From NCBI GenBank assembly GCA_021108185.1, contig JAIORJ010000088.1, positions 1 to 64,000 on the forward strand: 64,000 nt of DNA, read 5' to 3'. Positions within the stretch are counted from its first letter, which is position 1; every line of letters begins with the position of its first letter. This document shows, piece by piece, positions 7,820 to 18,659 of the stretch. The notes below the pieces were generated by a model. That model ran no database searches, had not been told where the DNA came from, and saw only the letters and a list, made by a program, of their open reading frames with translations. The stretch comes from Methanococcoides sp. (GTDB taxonomy: Archaea > Halobacteriota > Methanosarcinia > Methanosarcinales > Methanosarcinaceae). The translations under genes were made by a program, and so were the position numbers.

Positions 7820-8458
7820 TTATAGTGGATTCAGACTCAAATAAATTCCCCAGATCCCACTGGCGATCATACTCACTGAAATTGCACCCAGGAACAGGCC
7901 AAAAAGTCTGGTAAGTACCAGCATTCCATTATATCCTATTTTTTTGTGTATTCTTCTGGAAAAGAGAAATGTTACCAGGGTTATTGAATAAGTTAGTACC
8001 AATGCGAGCATAATGAGCGTTTTTTGCTGAACTAATCCAGCGGTCTCTGTAAGAACTATGACTGTTGTTATGGTAGCAGGACCTGTTATTATAGGCATTG
8101 CAATTGGGAATATCCAGATATCGTCACGTTTAGAAGATTCATCCATCTCTTTATCAGTAATGCTTTCTCTTGAGATCTTAGCCTGCATCATTTCAAAAGC
8201 TATCATTATAAGTAACAGACCACCAACAACTTTCATTGAATCAAGACTGATCCCAAGAACATCCAGGATAATGTTTCCCACAAACATGAAAAATACGGCA
8301 ATGACAAAAGCTAAAGCAACCGATTTCTTTGCAATTACATTCTTTTCATCCAGGGTCAGACTATTGGTGAGCGTTATAAATGTAATTGCTGCGGTAATTG
8401 GGCTCACAATGACGAACAATGTGATAAATGAAGAAATGAAATAACCCACAGGATCCAT
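7820..8458 (-). CDS. MarC family (UPF0056) integral membrane protein
   Basis: 212 residues with six hydrophobic segments and the MarC-family pattern: an N-terminal SPITAAITFITLT segment and the central FPIAMPIITGPATITTVIVL. The family was once linked to antibiotic resistance but its function is unsettled. Length is normal. Monocistronic, facing repeat copy C upstream and a remnant downstream. The identity of the family is clear; the substrate is not. Confidence 0.85.
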   Translation of the reverse strand: MDPVGYFISSFITLFVIVSPITAAITFITLTNSLTLDEKNVIAKKSVALAFVIAVFFMFVGNIILDVLGISLDSMKVVGGLLLIMIAFEMMQAKISRESITDKEMDESSKRDDIWIFPIAMPIITGPATITTVIVLTETAGLVQQKTLIMLALVLTYSITLVTFLFSRRIHKKIGYNGMLVLTRLFGLFLGAISVSMIASGIWGIYLSLNPL

Positions 8459-8631
8459 TGATTATTGTATGTTCACATTGCTTAAAAAATATACGGTTGT
8501 GATATTTTCTTGAGATGATTTTGGGTGTAAAATGGTACTTCCATTCAAATTTTTGAAATTTTAAAAAGGAAATGGGAGCATTTTCTCTTCAGCTATCCAC
8601 TGCTGTTTTCAAGCGATCATTTCATTTTAAT

Positions 8632-8820
8632 TTCGAATAATAGTTACAAGGAAAGAACTAACTTTTAAAATAATTAAGCATTTTATCGTAATCGTTTTTA
8701 ACCTATAAACCAATATAGTAAATGGGTATGGGAGTCTATAATACGAAGCGAGTTTGGGGACTTATGGGGGACGAGAATTACCAAAAAGGTGGTATTCTCT
8801 TATAATTGGCTCCTATGCCC
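8632..8820 (+). repeat. Hairpin-forming repeat, copy C, with AT-rich leader
   Basis: The leader from TTCGAATAATAGTTA to about 8710 matches copy B. The outer stem GGGTATGGGAG (8724-8734) pairs with CTCCTATGCCC (8810-8820). The inner hairpin GAGAAT (8773-8778) pairs with ATTCTC (8794-8799), with ACC/GGT around AAAAA. The G at stem position 5 in A and B is A here, still opposite U. Similarity to copy A continues to ~8910 in patches (CATAGTAT, AATTAAGC). This fills the gap 8459-8907, which has no gene. Confidence 0.6.
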
Positions 8821-8907
8821 TTATTGAAGTAATTTTTTATCTCTTTTATTTCTCTGTTATTAATCATAAGATTCTATTACATAGTATAATTCATACCATT
8901 TCATAAA

Positions 8908-10359
8908 TTAAGCTACAGTTGTATTCACTTTCTCCAGGGTATCGACATTAGGTGAATAATGAGTATTGTCTCCCATTCTTACTCTTTTTGAGATCTCTAT
9001 TTCCATCTGTCTCATAAATTCATCTACGGTATTACCCATAAGAATAATGGGGATGCCTACTTTTTCCATTTCATCGAGAACCATGGATACATCATCATTT
9101 GTACTGAACTTACGTGTTGGAGCTTTTAGATTTCTTGCAAACGGAGCAATAGTACGCCCGGCAATGAAAACCTCATCAATGTAGCCTTTCTCAAAAAGAT
9201 AATTGAGGTATTTCACAAAGGAGAATGATCTACCCCTGCGCTCGTCCCTTAGATATACAAATGGAAGTATCTTGTTCTTCCCGGCAAGTTGCTGGCGTAT
9301 CATCTCAGTGCTTTCAACATCGTTTACCTCAGCCGCATTGAAGAGCGTACAATCATCGAGTTCCATCCAGCTGGGTTGCATGGACCTAAGATATGCATCC
9401 AGCTCCTCAAAAGGAATGGGAATGCTACCAACTTCATCAAGGACATAGTTCAAAGAATGTATTGTTTCAGCACCTAGAAGACCAATGTGTTTATTTGGAA
9501 TTACTACATTCTTGACAGTAGCTCCACGTTTTTCGATCTCTGTTCTCATGTAATCCTGCAAAACCTCATTCTGCTCACAATTAATAACAACAGTGCCCTT
9601 TGGTATTGAACGGGCGAAGGCTCTTGCAATTTCACTTTTGTCTTTGCCAAGTGTGGAAAGATGATCCTGTCTCACATTAGTGATCACCACAATATGTGGT
9701 TTTACAAAGACCTCATTTACCATCCTTGTGGTATATTCAGTAATGGCCTGATTTTCAAAGATAGCGATGTCCTTTCTATCATCTGGCGTATAGGACTCGA
9801 TGACAGGTACAAACTCCTGATAACCACGCATGTTCTCATATAAGGTGACGTTTGGACCCATTCTTTCGATCGGTATTACAAATCCATTGATGATAAGATG
9901 GGGGCGGTTTCCTGTTACTTTAGCCAATGTATTGTATCCACGCCTTGTGAATATCTCCGAAAGACGATGAACAGTGGAAGACTTTCCGCGAATCCCAACC
10001 ACATCAATGCGTATATCGGTCATGTCCAGAAGGTCCCGGTGCTTACGACCTCTTTTAAAGATACACCCAAAACAGTTCAATGGACCATGTTTCTCTATCT
10101 TTAAAGTAAGCAGATCATCACTTTGATCAATTACAAAGATCTTGAGCGCACCAACCATGTCCCGAAGTAGTTCTTTGCGCTTATCTTTAGCTTCTCCGTA
10201 CACCTCGAAGTGTTTTGCACTGCATGCAAGGGTATTGCCACTACAAAATGTCAAATGCCAGTCCTCATAATCAGCATTGGCAATTTCCATTGAAGGAAGT
10301 TCATCAAGGTTTACATCTTGATATGCGCCTATTCCCGCAAGTAAGACTGCAATAAGCAT
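8908..10359 (-). CDS. Mur ligase family protein, CapB/PgsB-like
   Basis: ATP-dependent amide ligase fold. The P-loop VGIRGKSST is at residues 121-129, followed by the CapB-like stretch LAKVTGNRPHLIINGF and the central NVRQDHLSTLGKDKSE. Residues 1-115 form an extra N-terminal region with CFGC (96-99). CapB/PgsB makes poly-gamma-glutamate; Mur ligases add amino acids to wall precursors. No capA, capC or wall genes are beside it, so the substrate is unknown, perhaps a polyglutamate tail. The ATG at 10359 has a TATA-like TTTATATATT directly before it and no ribosome site. The transcript may be nearly leaderless. Confidence 0.7.
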   Translation of the reverse strand: MLIAVLLAGIGAYQDVNLDELPSMEIANADYEDWHLTFCSGNTLACSAKHFEVYGEAKDKRKELLRDMVGALKIFVIDQSDDLLTLKIEKHGPLNCFGCIFKRGRKHRDLLDMTDIRIDVVGIRGKSSTVHRLSEIFTRRGYNTLAKVTGNRPHLIINGFVIPIERMGPNVTLYENMRGYQEFVPVIESYTPDDRKDIAIFENQAITEYTTRMVNEVFVKPHIVVITNVRQDHLSTLGKDKSEIARAFARSIPKGTVVINCEQNEVLQDYMRTEIEKRGATVKNVVIPNKHIGLLGAETIHSLNYVLDEVGSIPIPFEELDAYLRSMQPSWMELDDCTLFNAAEVNDVESTEMIRQQLAGKNKILPFVYLRDERRGRSFSFVKYLNYLFEKGYIDEVFIAGRTIAPFARNLKAPTRKFSTNDDVSMVLDEMEKVGIPIILMGNTVDEFMRQMEIEISKRVRMGDNTHYSPNVDTLEKVNTTVA

Positions 10360-10782
10360 AATATATAAATGATTTTATTATATATGAATTATTTCATAAA
10401 TATTGAAAAGGCAAACTCATTCATGCATATCTTCTTGTTTTTTAAGATCAAGTGGAATTATCATAATTATTTGGCATCTAAAAATAGAATTCTATATTAA
10501 ATATTGGATATAAGAGCTTCCTGGAGGTTAGTATCTGTGGATTTAAGATCTTCAATTATTTTATCATCTTCTGTTTTATCATTGATTCAAGTTGTGTCAT
10601 TTTGTCTTCATTATCTGGCAATTTATAGCTTCCAGAGAGGTCTAATAAATACTCTTGAGTTTTACTTTTTCAAGAAAAATTTATATATGTCCTCCTATTT
10701 ATATTAAGTAAGAACTATTCGGTTCAGGGGGCAAGTATTTTTGTGTTACTGGTAAATTTACTATGTTGTAGGGGAAGAGGAT
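10360..10782. other. Intergenic region with divergent promoters
   Basis: Separates the divergent Mur ligase and kinase genes. AAATTTATATATG around 10677-10689 is a plausible TATA region for the kinase. Some sequence (10510-10660) looks like decayed coding DNA but no frame can be named. Confidence 0.3.
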
Positions 10783-12798
10783 ATGGAAACTGAAAATGAT
10801 CAATATTTACCAACCCTCATGGATTCCTTAATTGCTGGCATTGTGATCATTGATCAAGAAACTCATGAAATAATTGATGTAAATTCTACAGCTGCTGAGA
10901 TGATCGGTAGGCCAAGAGAACAAATTATTGGTAACACATGTCACAAATTCATCTGTCCTGCAGAAATGGGAAAATGTCCAATTAGTGACCTGAAGCTAAC
11001 TATCGATAGATCAGAACATGAACTGCTGATCGAAGGTGACAAAAAAATTCCAATTTTGAAAACTGCAACGTTGGTAAATAGAGATGATCGTCCGGTTATT
11101 GTCGAAAGTTTTTTTGATATCTCAAATATAAAGAATACAGAATCACGCCTTGTGAAGAAGCTTGAAATTGAAAAAGCAGTATCTTCTATTTCTTCTTTGT
11201 TTGTTTTTTCTGATGATATTGAGCATAATATCAATAAAGCTCTTGAGGATATCTCCAAAATATGTGAGAGCAGTCGAAGTTATATTTTTCTGTTCAATGA
11301 TGATGGAACTACGATGGATAATACGCATGAATATTGTAAAAAGGGTACTTCATGCCAAAAAGAAAACCTTCAGGATCTCCCCTTGGATATGTTCCCTTGG
11401 TGGATGAAAAAACTCAATAATGGCGAATCAATTTGCATTAGCGATGTCTCAGCTTTACCCGAAGAAGCATCGTCAGAGAAAGAGCTCCTTGAAATACAAG
11501 ATATTAGATCATTGCTAGTTTTTCCCCTTCATAAAAATAATAAGCTTGCTGGTTTCATCGGTTTGGACAATGTGGTGAATATTGGAGAGTGGGCAGAAGA
11601 GGACATTAGCCTTTTACGTATGGTAGCCAATATTATCGGAGCCAGTCTTGAGCACAATAAAGCAGAGAAGGCACTTAAGGCTAGCGAAAATAAGTACCAA
11701 ACGCTAGTCGAAAAAGGAAACGACGGGATAATCATTCTTCAAGATGGTCTAATAAAGTACGGGAACCAAACGATGGAGAGTATTACTGGCTTCTCTATCG
11801 AAGAAGAACTCGAAAACCCGTTCATTGATTTCATTTCACCTGAATACAAAGAACTTGTACAAGAAAGGTACATGAAGAGATTGAGGGGTGAAGAAGTCTC
11901 CACTAATTATGAGATTGAGATAATCTCAAAGGAAGGGGAAAAAATCCCTGTAGAGATAAGCCCATCTGCTATCGAATATGAAGGTAGATCAGCAGACATG
12001 GCAATCATAAGGGATGTTACTGAACGCAAGAAAGCAGAAAATGCAATGCTACAAGCAAAACTTGTGGCAGAAGCTGCCAACAGGACCAAATCTGAATTCC
12101 TTGCAAACATGAGCCATGAGCTGAGGACACCTTTAAATTCGATCATTGGTTTCTCGGATGTGATTAACAATGAAACTCACGGTTCTTTGAATGAGTCTCA
12201 GAAGAAATATATCTCTAATGTTCTTAGTAATGGAAAACATCTTTTGAATATTATCAATGACATTCTATCTACCTCAAAGATCGAATCTGGTAAGATGGAA
12301 CTTCATATAAGTGAATTCTTCGTATCCGACACTATTAATGAGGTCGAAGCATTGATGATGCCTATTGCATCAGAGAAAGATATTGACATAAGCTGTGACA
12401 TTGACATTGGAATGCCTGTCATAAAAGCAGACATGATCAAATTCAAGCAGATAGTTTACAACCTCGTGAACAATGCCATTAAGTTCACCGATCAAGGTGG
12501 GGCAGTGACAATCGAGGGTAAGATCTCAGATGACTTCCTGTATATTTCTATAAAAGACTGTGGCATTGGTATTTCACCAAAGGATCAGGATAAATTGTTC
12601 AATCCTTTTTTTCAAGTGGAATCTTCATTTAATAGAAGCTATGGGGGCACTGGTCTTGGCCTTTCGATTGTTAAGAAGTTTGTTGAAATGCATGGTGGCG
12701 AGATCTGGGTTGAAAGTGAAGTTGGAAATGGAAGTAAGTTCACTTTTTCCATTCCAACCGCTCCTCTGAATTCGAACCTTCAGGATATCAGTATATGA
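10783..12798 (+). CDS. Soluble PAS-GAF-PAS sensor histidine kinase
   Basis: 671 residues without membrane segments. Order: PAS with three cysteines (C53, C58, C65 in CHKFICP...GKCP; residues 1-115), GAF (about 130-290), PAS (300-418), a short coiled linker, HisKA with the phospho-acceptor His445 in [11 protein letters not shown], and HATPase with GGTGLGLSIVKKF. The cysteines suggest redox or metal sensing. No response regulator is adjacent, which is common in methanogens. An 80-base block around the HisKA start is identical to one in the kinase at 14000. Confidence 0.88.
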   Translation: METENDQYLPTLMDSLIAGIVIIDQETHEIIDVNSTAAEMIGRPREQIIGNTCHKFICPAEMGKCPISDLKLTIDRSEHELLIEGDKKIPILKTATLVNRDDRPVIVESFFDISNIKNTESRLVKKLEIEKAVSSISSLFVFSDDIEHNINKALEDISKICESSRSYIFLFNDDGTTMDNTHEYCKKGTSCQKENLQDLPLDMFPWWMKKLNNGESICISDVSALPEEASSEKELLEIQDIRSLLVFPLHKNNKLAGFIGLDNVVNIGEWAEEDISLLRMVANIIGASLEHNKAEKALKASENKYQTLVEKGNDGIIILQDGLIKYGNQTMESITGFSIEEELENPFIDFISPEYKELVQERYMKRLRGEEVSTNYEIEIISKEGEKIPVEISPSAIEYEGRSADMAIIRDVTERKKAENAMLQAKLVAEAANRTKSEFLANMSHELRTPLNSIIGFSDVINNETHGSLNESQKKYISNVLSNGKHLLNIINDILSTSKIESGKMELHISEFFVSDTINEVEALMMPIASEKDIDISCDIDIGMPVIKADMIKFKQIVYNLVNNAIKFTDQGGAVTIEGKISDDFLYISIKDCGIGISPKDQDKLFNPFFQVESSFNRSYGGTGLGLSIVKKFVEMHGGEIWVESEVGNGSKFTFSIPTAPLNSNLQDISI

Positions 12799-13017
12799 TT
12801 TGCTGAATAATCATTTTTACATTTTTGTTCCAGTACAGAAACACTTTCCGCTTCTACTCTTCGAAGAGATCCACAGTAGTTTCAACAAGCTCTGAATCTC
12901 AAAATCATGGGTCATATTGTTGCTGAACTAATTAAAAGTATTTTGCCATACAAAAAAGTAAGGATATAAATCCAAGCAGATCCAATACAATATAGTTATT
13001 CTCGGAGAATCAGATAT

Positions 13018-13866
13018 ATGATACCTGTCGAATTCCTTGTGGTTTTTTTTGGCCTCATGTCAGCTATGTGTTGGGGTGCCGGAGATTTCAGTGGAGGATT
13101 TGCATCAAAACGTGCAAATGTCTATAGTGTTGTTCTGATAACCCAAATAGTTGGTATTTTACTTCTTGCATTTTCAGCCCATTTAATGGCAGAAGAGATG
13201 CCACCTTTTGGTGGTATGGCCTGGGGAGCAGTTGCAGGAGTTTTCATAGGCATTGGACTTCTGGCCCTTTATCGTGGTCTTTCACAGGGCAATATGGGTT
13301 TTGTTGCACCCATTTCAGCAATAGTGGCAGCTTCAGTACCAGTCATCTACGGCACTTTTTACGAAGGATTGCCTGCTGTTCATCAAATGGTCGGTTTTGC
13401 TTTCGCACTTGTAGCAGTCTGGCTCATTGCTGGTGGAGGCGATGGGAACAGTAAAATTGAACGCACCGATCTCATACTTCCACTGATCGCTGGGATGGGG
13501 TTTGGATTATTTTTCATATCCATCGACAAAGTTAGTGATACGGCTATACTCTGGCCTCTTACTGCTGCAAGGATAGCAGCAGCTATAACATTGATCTTAT
13601 TTATAGCACTAAAAAAACAGGTATATATCCCACCCAAAAGTGTCCTTCCCATCATTGTCATTGCCGGAATCTTTGATACAGGAGGAAATACCTTTTTTGC
13701 TTTTGCATCTCAGGCAGGTCGACTCGACATAGCATCTATCACTTCTTCCCTCTACCCTGCAGGGACAGTGTTGCTTGCATGGTTTATACTCAAAGAAAAG
13801 CTTTCTTCAAAACAATGGTTAGGTTTGGCTGCTGCTTTGCTTGCGATTATATTTATTTCGGTTTGA
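13018..13866 (+). CDS. EamA/DMT family transporter
   Basis: About ten hydrophobic segments in 282 residues with an internal duplication characteristic of the drug/metabolite transporter superfamily (GDFSGGFASKRAN near the start, a second EamA half from ~residue 145). The substrate cannot be told from sequence; relatives export amino acids or metabolites. It stands alone between two kinase genes. Start ATG at 13018 follows CGGAGAATC. Confidence 0.8.
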   Translation: MIPVEFLVVFFGLMSAMCWGAGDFSGGFASKRANVYSVVLITQIVGILLLAFSAHLMAEEMPPFGGMAWGAVAGVFIGIGLLALYRGLSQGNMGFVAPISAIVAASVPVIYGTFYEGLPAVHQMVGFAFALVAVWLIAGGGDGNSKIERTDLILPLIAGMGFGLFFISIDKVSDTAILWPLTAARIAAAITLILFIALKKQVYIPPKSVLPIIVIAGIFDTGGNTFFAFASQAGRLDIASITSSLYPAGTVLLAWFILKEKLSSKQWLGLAAALLAIIFISV

Positions 13867-13999
13867 AAGTATATGCCACCTTCATTCCATATTTTCTTTG
13901 AAAATTACAAAATATATTCAATATTATGACGACTACTATATATAATATAAATTTATTTATTTTATATTGAAAATATGACCTGTTGAGAGATAATATAAA

Positions 14000-16744
14000 A
14001 TGAATGGAATAGAAGATGTTCTGAGTAATTTATCTGCCGAAGAATCTTATAATATTCCAGCTGAATCGTTTAAAGATCCTGGGGTCTTAAATTCTATTTT
14101 TGATAATCTTCCTCTGATTCTGATCCTTGTCAATAAGGAAGGTAGAGTTGAAAACATCAATCGAGCTACTTCCATTACATTAGGAAAGGAAAAAACGGAT
14201 AGTATTGGTCTTCTTGGTGGTGAATTGTTTGAATGCATGAATTCGTTGAAAGATGAAGGGTGTGGGAAAAACAAAGAATGCTCAGAATGTACTGTGCGAA
14301 ACTCTGTAATGTACACTTTTGAGACCGGTGAGAACATTTACAAAAAGGAAGGTGAATTGGAAATAATTACCAATGGCCGGTCTGTAACACTTCATCTTTT
14401 AATTTCAACGCTCCTGATAAAACAAAACAATGAACCAATGGTTTTGCTCACTGCTGATGATATTACAGAACAGAAGTTGTCTGAAAAGGCACTAAATGAA
14501 AGCGAGATCAAGTATAAAGAGTTGGCTGATTCCTTGCCCCAAACGGTTTTTGAAACTGATTTACAAGGAAATCTCATATTTGTCAACCGCTATGCATTTG
14601 ATATGTTCGGTTACACGCAGGAAGAATTTGCTAAAGGACCAAATGTTTTTCAGACACTGATTCCCGAGGATCTGGAGAGAGCTAAACTAAATTTAGAGAA
14701 GGTCGTGCGTGGAGAAGATCTAGGGTCTAACGAATACACAGCTCTGAGAAAAGATGGCAGTACATTTCCTATCAGCATATATTCAAGTAGAATTGTTCAT
14801 AATGATGAAACAATAGGTATTAGGGGGATACTTGTAGACATCAGTGAACGCAAGCAAGCAGAAGAAATTCTACGTAAGAGTGAGGCCAGTTTATCCAATG
14901 CACAGCGTATTTCCCATCTTGGCAATTGGGATTGGGATCTTGTCAAAAATAAGTTAAAATTGTCAGACGAGATCTATAACATCCTTGGACTGGCACCCCA
15001 GGAATTTGAGATTACTTTTGAGGTGTTTCTAAATTCCGTCCATCCTGATGATAGAATGTTTGTTCAGAACGCTATAAATAAGGCTGTATATGAAAATAAA
15101 CCATATAGTATTGACTACCGCATTCTTTTGCCCGATGGCTCAGAACGTATTGTTCATGAGCAAGGCGAGGTTACTTTTAACAAAGCTGGCCAGGCTATTT
15201 GGATGTGTGGGATAATGCAGGATATCACCGAGCGGAAACAGATAGAGACTGCTTTGCAAAAATCAGAACAGAAGTTCAGAACATTTTTTAATAATTCTAA
15301 TGATCCAACTCTAATATACGATTTAGAAGGCATCATCTTGGAAGTGAACGAAGTTGCTTGTGAATTCATGGGTTATAGCAAAGATGAAATGCTGAGTATG
15401 TCGATTATGGACCTGGATTCTCCTGAGTATGCATCAAATGTAACTGATAATATCAAGCAGTTACAAAAGGAAAAAAGTTCCATATTTGAAAGCGTAGCTA
15501 TTTGCAAAGATGGCACCCCTATCCCCATAGAACTAAGCAATCGAGTTATTGAGTATGATGGTAAACCAGCTGTCTTCTCCGCTTCTAGAAATCTCACAGA
15601 ACGCAAGAAGGCGGAGATGGAAATCCTGCGTTGGAAAGAACGTTACGAAGCCGCTGTAGAGGCAAGTGGGCATATTCTCTATGACTGGAATGTTGAGACG
15701 AACTATGTAACTTATGGCGGCGAACTAGAAAGGATGTTAGGCTATAGTCTGGAAGAGATGAAGGACGGTCTTAACAACTGGCTAGAGCTGATTCATCCAA
15801 AAGATAGGGAATACTTCAAGAAAACGATTAAGGACCTTATCACAACTAAGAAATCTGCTAATCTGGAATACCGAGTTTGCAGAAAGGATGGGAGCTATAT
15901 CATCGTTGAAGATGCTGGTCGCTTCATAAGAAACATACAGGGCGAACTCATTGGGATGGTGGGCTTTGTCAAGGACATCACCGAAAGTAGGGAAGCACAG
16001 GAAGCAATGCTACAAGCAAAACTTGTGGCAGAAGCTGCCAACAGGACCAAATCTGAATTCCTTGCAAACATGAGCCATGAGCTACGCACGCCTCTTAATT
16101 CCATCATCGGCTTCTCACAGTTGCTAAATAGCAATCCTTCCGGTAACCTGGACGAAAAGGAAAGTAAATATTCATACAATATTATGGACAGCGGGAAACA
16201 CTTACTGGATTTGATCAATGACATTCTTGAGATCTCGAAGATCGAAAGCGGGAAAATAGAACTTGAATGTGAAAAGTTTAGTTTATCTTCCTTCATTCGT
16301 AATATGGAATATATAATTAAACATCTGGCAGATGAAAAGAACATTGAGATCTGTAATCAGTTTAGTTCTGAAAATATCGAAGTGTATGCTGATAAATTAA
16401 GGATGAAACAAATATTGTATAATCTATTAAGCAATTCCTTGAAGTTCACACCTGAAAATGGTTGTATATAGATCAATGCTGTTAATTGTGACAATATGCT
16501 GGAGATGTCTGTGTCAGATAATGGTATTGGTATTCCCAAAAATAAACACGATGAAATATTTGATACCTTTAAACAGGTGGATTCTTCAATTGCCAGAAGT
16601 TATGGGGGCACTGGTCTTGGTCTTGCAATTGTTAAGAAATTTGTTGAAATGCATGGTGGTAAAATTTGGGTTGAAAGTGAAGTTGGAAGGGGAAGCACGT
16701 TCAAATTCACAATTCCAATTGATTCTGAAACCACTACCTTTTAA
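14000..16744 (+). CDS. Five-PAS sensor histidine kinase with in-frame UAG (probable pyrrolysine readthrough, or nonsense mutation)
   Basis: Five PAS domains (about residues 30-155, 170-290, 300-415, 425-540, 545-665), then HisKA with His693 in [11 protein letters not shown] and HATPase. The first PAS has a cysteine cluster ([11 protein letters not shown]). Codon 824 is TAG (16469-16471), between the ATPase N box and the G boxes. The same frame continues for 90 more sense codons to TAA at 16742-16744 and supplies VSDNGIGIP and [13 protein letters not shown]. No frameshift is needed. Termination at the UAG would give an 823-residue protein lacking most of the ATP lid. Readthrough would give 914 residues. 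Confidence 0.75.
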
Positions 16745-16850
16745 TTGTTTTAGTTCGAATTTGATTGCCTTTAGCAGACAGCATTTCTTTTTTGTAAAGG
16801 ACTGAATACCTAAGTCTATTCCTCAACACTCACATCTCTAAAAAATGTGA

Positions 16851-16864
16851 ATCTATTTATAGAT
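16851..16864. promoter_or_regulatory. 14-bp palindrome ATCTATTTATAGAT upstream of catalase
   Basis: Perfect palindrome 112 bases before the catalase ATG, identical to 522-535. CTATCTATAAATTGAGG closer to the gene (about 16948-16964) is a second, imperfect ATCTATAAA-type element. Could be TATA box or operator. Confidence 0.35.
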
Positions 16865-16975
16865 GAACAACAAAATATTCTTGGGGTTTGGTGGATATGA
16901 TCAAGAATTTAGCTTAGTTATTACTTGATCAGTTTCTTCAATATGCCCTATCTATAAATTGAGGAGTGAATTTTA

Positions 16976-18490
16976 ATGAGTGATGAGAAAACTTCCAGCT
17001 TAACTACTGCTTTTGGAATTCCGGTGGGGGACGATCAGAACAGCCTCACGGCCGGAGAACGTGGTCCAGTTCTCATACAGGACGTTCACCTTTTGGAGAA
17101 ACTTGGTCATTTTAACCGTGAACGCATCCCTGAGCGTGTTGTGCATGCCAAAGGTGCAGGTGCTGGCGGCTATTTTGAAGTGACTGCCGATGTGACCAAG
17201 TACACAAAAGCCAAGTTCCTTTCTGAAATCGGTAAGCGTACTGAAGTCTTTGCCCGCTTTTCCACCGTAGGTGGTGAAAAAGGTTCTGCCGATGCAGCAA
17301 GGGACCCACGTGGTTTTGCCATAAAGTTCTACACTGAAGATGGAAACCATGACCTTACCGGTAACAACACACCGGTGTTCTTCATTCGGGACCCTTTAAA
17401 GTTCCCTGATTTCATTCATACACAGAAGCGAAATCCTGCCACAAACTGCAAAGATCCAAACATGTTCTGGGACTTTCTATCTCTTACTCCGGAATCAATT
17501 CATCAGGTCACGATCCTCTTTTCAGACAGGGGTACACCTGCAACCTTCCGTAATATGAACGGATATTCAAGTCATACTTACAAGTGGTACAATGATGATG
17601 GTGAATACTTCTGGGTGCAGTATCATTTCAAGACTGACCAGGGTACAAAGACCCTTACCCGCGAGGAAGCAGAAAAATTAAGCGGAACAGATCCTGACCA
17701 TGCTACAAGGGACCTTTATGATGCTATTGAGAGAGGAGATTATCCTTCCTGGACCCTTGAGATGCAGATCATGACCCCGGAACAGGCCGAAGAATATCGT
17801 TTTGATATCCTTGATATAACCAAGGTCTGGCCACATGGTGACTTCCCGACCATCAAGATCGGTAAAATGGTACTTAACAGGAATCCTGCCAATTACTTTG
17901 CCGAAGTGGAGCAATCTGCATTCAGTCCCGGTAATTTGGTACCAGGTATTGACATTTCTCCGGACAAGATGTTGCAGGCCCGGGTTTTCTCTTATCACGA
18001 TAGCCATGTCCACCGTCTGGGCCCTAATTATCATCAGATCCCTGTGAATGCTCCTAAGAAGGCACCAGAAACCAGCTATCAGCGTGATGGATTCATGCGA
18101 ATTGATGCCAATGGAGGCGGCGGACCAAATTACTGGCCTAACAGCTTTGGTGGTCCTGCTCCAGACCCTGATGCTTTGAAACCAGCCTTCGAAGTATCCG
18201 GTAAAGCAGACCGTACGCCTTATGTTCATCCCAACGATGATTTTGTGCAGGCAGGTAACCTGTATCGTAACGTTATGGATGATCAGGCTCGTGAGAACCT
18301 TGTGGGTAATATTGTTTCCCATCTCTCTGGCGCACAAAAACGCATTCAACTCAGGCAGACCGCTATATTCTTCAAGGCTGATCCCGATTATGGAGGCCGT
18401 GTGGCTGAAGGGTTGGGTCTGGATGTAAAGGAAGTTGAGCGTCTTGCCAATATGACTCAAGAAGAACGTGTAAAAGCTACTGAAAAGTAA
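16976..18490 (+). CDS. katA: Monofunctional haem catalase
   Basis: Dismutates hydrogen peroxide in the cytoplasm. The distal His is in [13 protein letters not shown], the distal Asn in [10 protein letters not shown], and the proximal haem-ligand Tyr in [17 protein letters not shown]. At 504 residues it is a small-subunit catalase of normal length with no truncation. GAGGAGTGA lies before the ATG. A hairpin follows the stop, so it is transcribed alone. With the superoxide reductase at 25910 it gives oxygen defence to an anaerobe. Confidence 0.96.
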   Translation: MSDEKTSSLTTAFGIPVGDDQNSLTAGERGPVLIQDVHLLEKLGHFNRERIPERVVHAKGAGAGGYFEVTADVTKYTKAKFLSEIGKRTEVFARFSTVGGEKGSADAARDPRGFAIKFYTEDGNHDLTGNNTPVFFIRDPLKFPDFIHTQKRNPATNCKDPNMFWDFLSLTPESIHQVTILFSDRGTPATFRNMNGYSSHTYKWYNDDGEYFWVQYHFKTDQGTKTLTREEAEKLSGTDPDHATRDLYDAIERGDYPSWTLEMQIMTPEQAEEYRFDILDITKVWPHGDFPTIKIGKMVLNRNPANYFAEVEQSAFSPGNLVPGIDISPDKMLQARVFSYHDSHVHRLGPNYHQIPVNAPKKAPETSYQRDGFMRIDANGGGGPNYWPNSFGGPAPDPDALKPAFEVSGKADRTPYVHPNDDFVQAGNLYRNVMDDQARENLVGNIVSHLSGAQKRIQLRQTAIFFKADPDYGGRVAEGLGLDVKEVERLANMTQEERVKATEK

Positions 18491-18515
18491 AACCTTATTT
18501 AATGAAATTTCAATG

Positions 18516-18555
18516 TTCCACCGTAGAATTATAATAATCTGATCTTACGGTGGAA
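18516..18555 (+). terminator. Catalase terminator-like hairpin
   Basis: TTCCACCGTA (18516-18525) pairs perfectly with TACGGTGGAA (18546-18555) over a 20-base loop. TTTATATCATTTTTTC follows. It lies 25 bases past the catalase stop. Confidence 0.55.
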
Positions 18556-18659
18556 TTTATATCATTTTTTCATAGTTTATATCTAAATTTATAATAGCTA
18601 TTGATCAGATGTGTACATTTTTAGATCTGTAAATTTGTTCGTGACGCTCCTTGCTCGGC

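Noticed and set aside
16458-16805. Separate plus-strand frame overlapping the kinase end
   Set aside because: It is a shifted frame across the kinase ATPase domain; the kinase frame itself continues past the TAG with the expected motifs.
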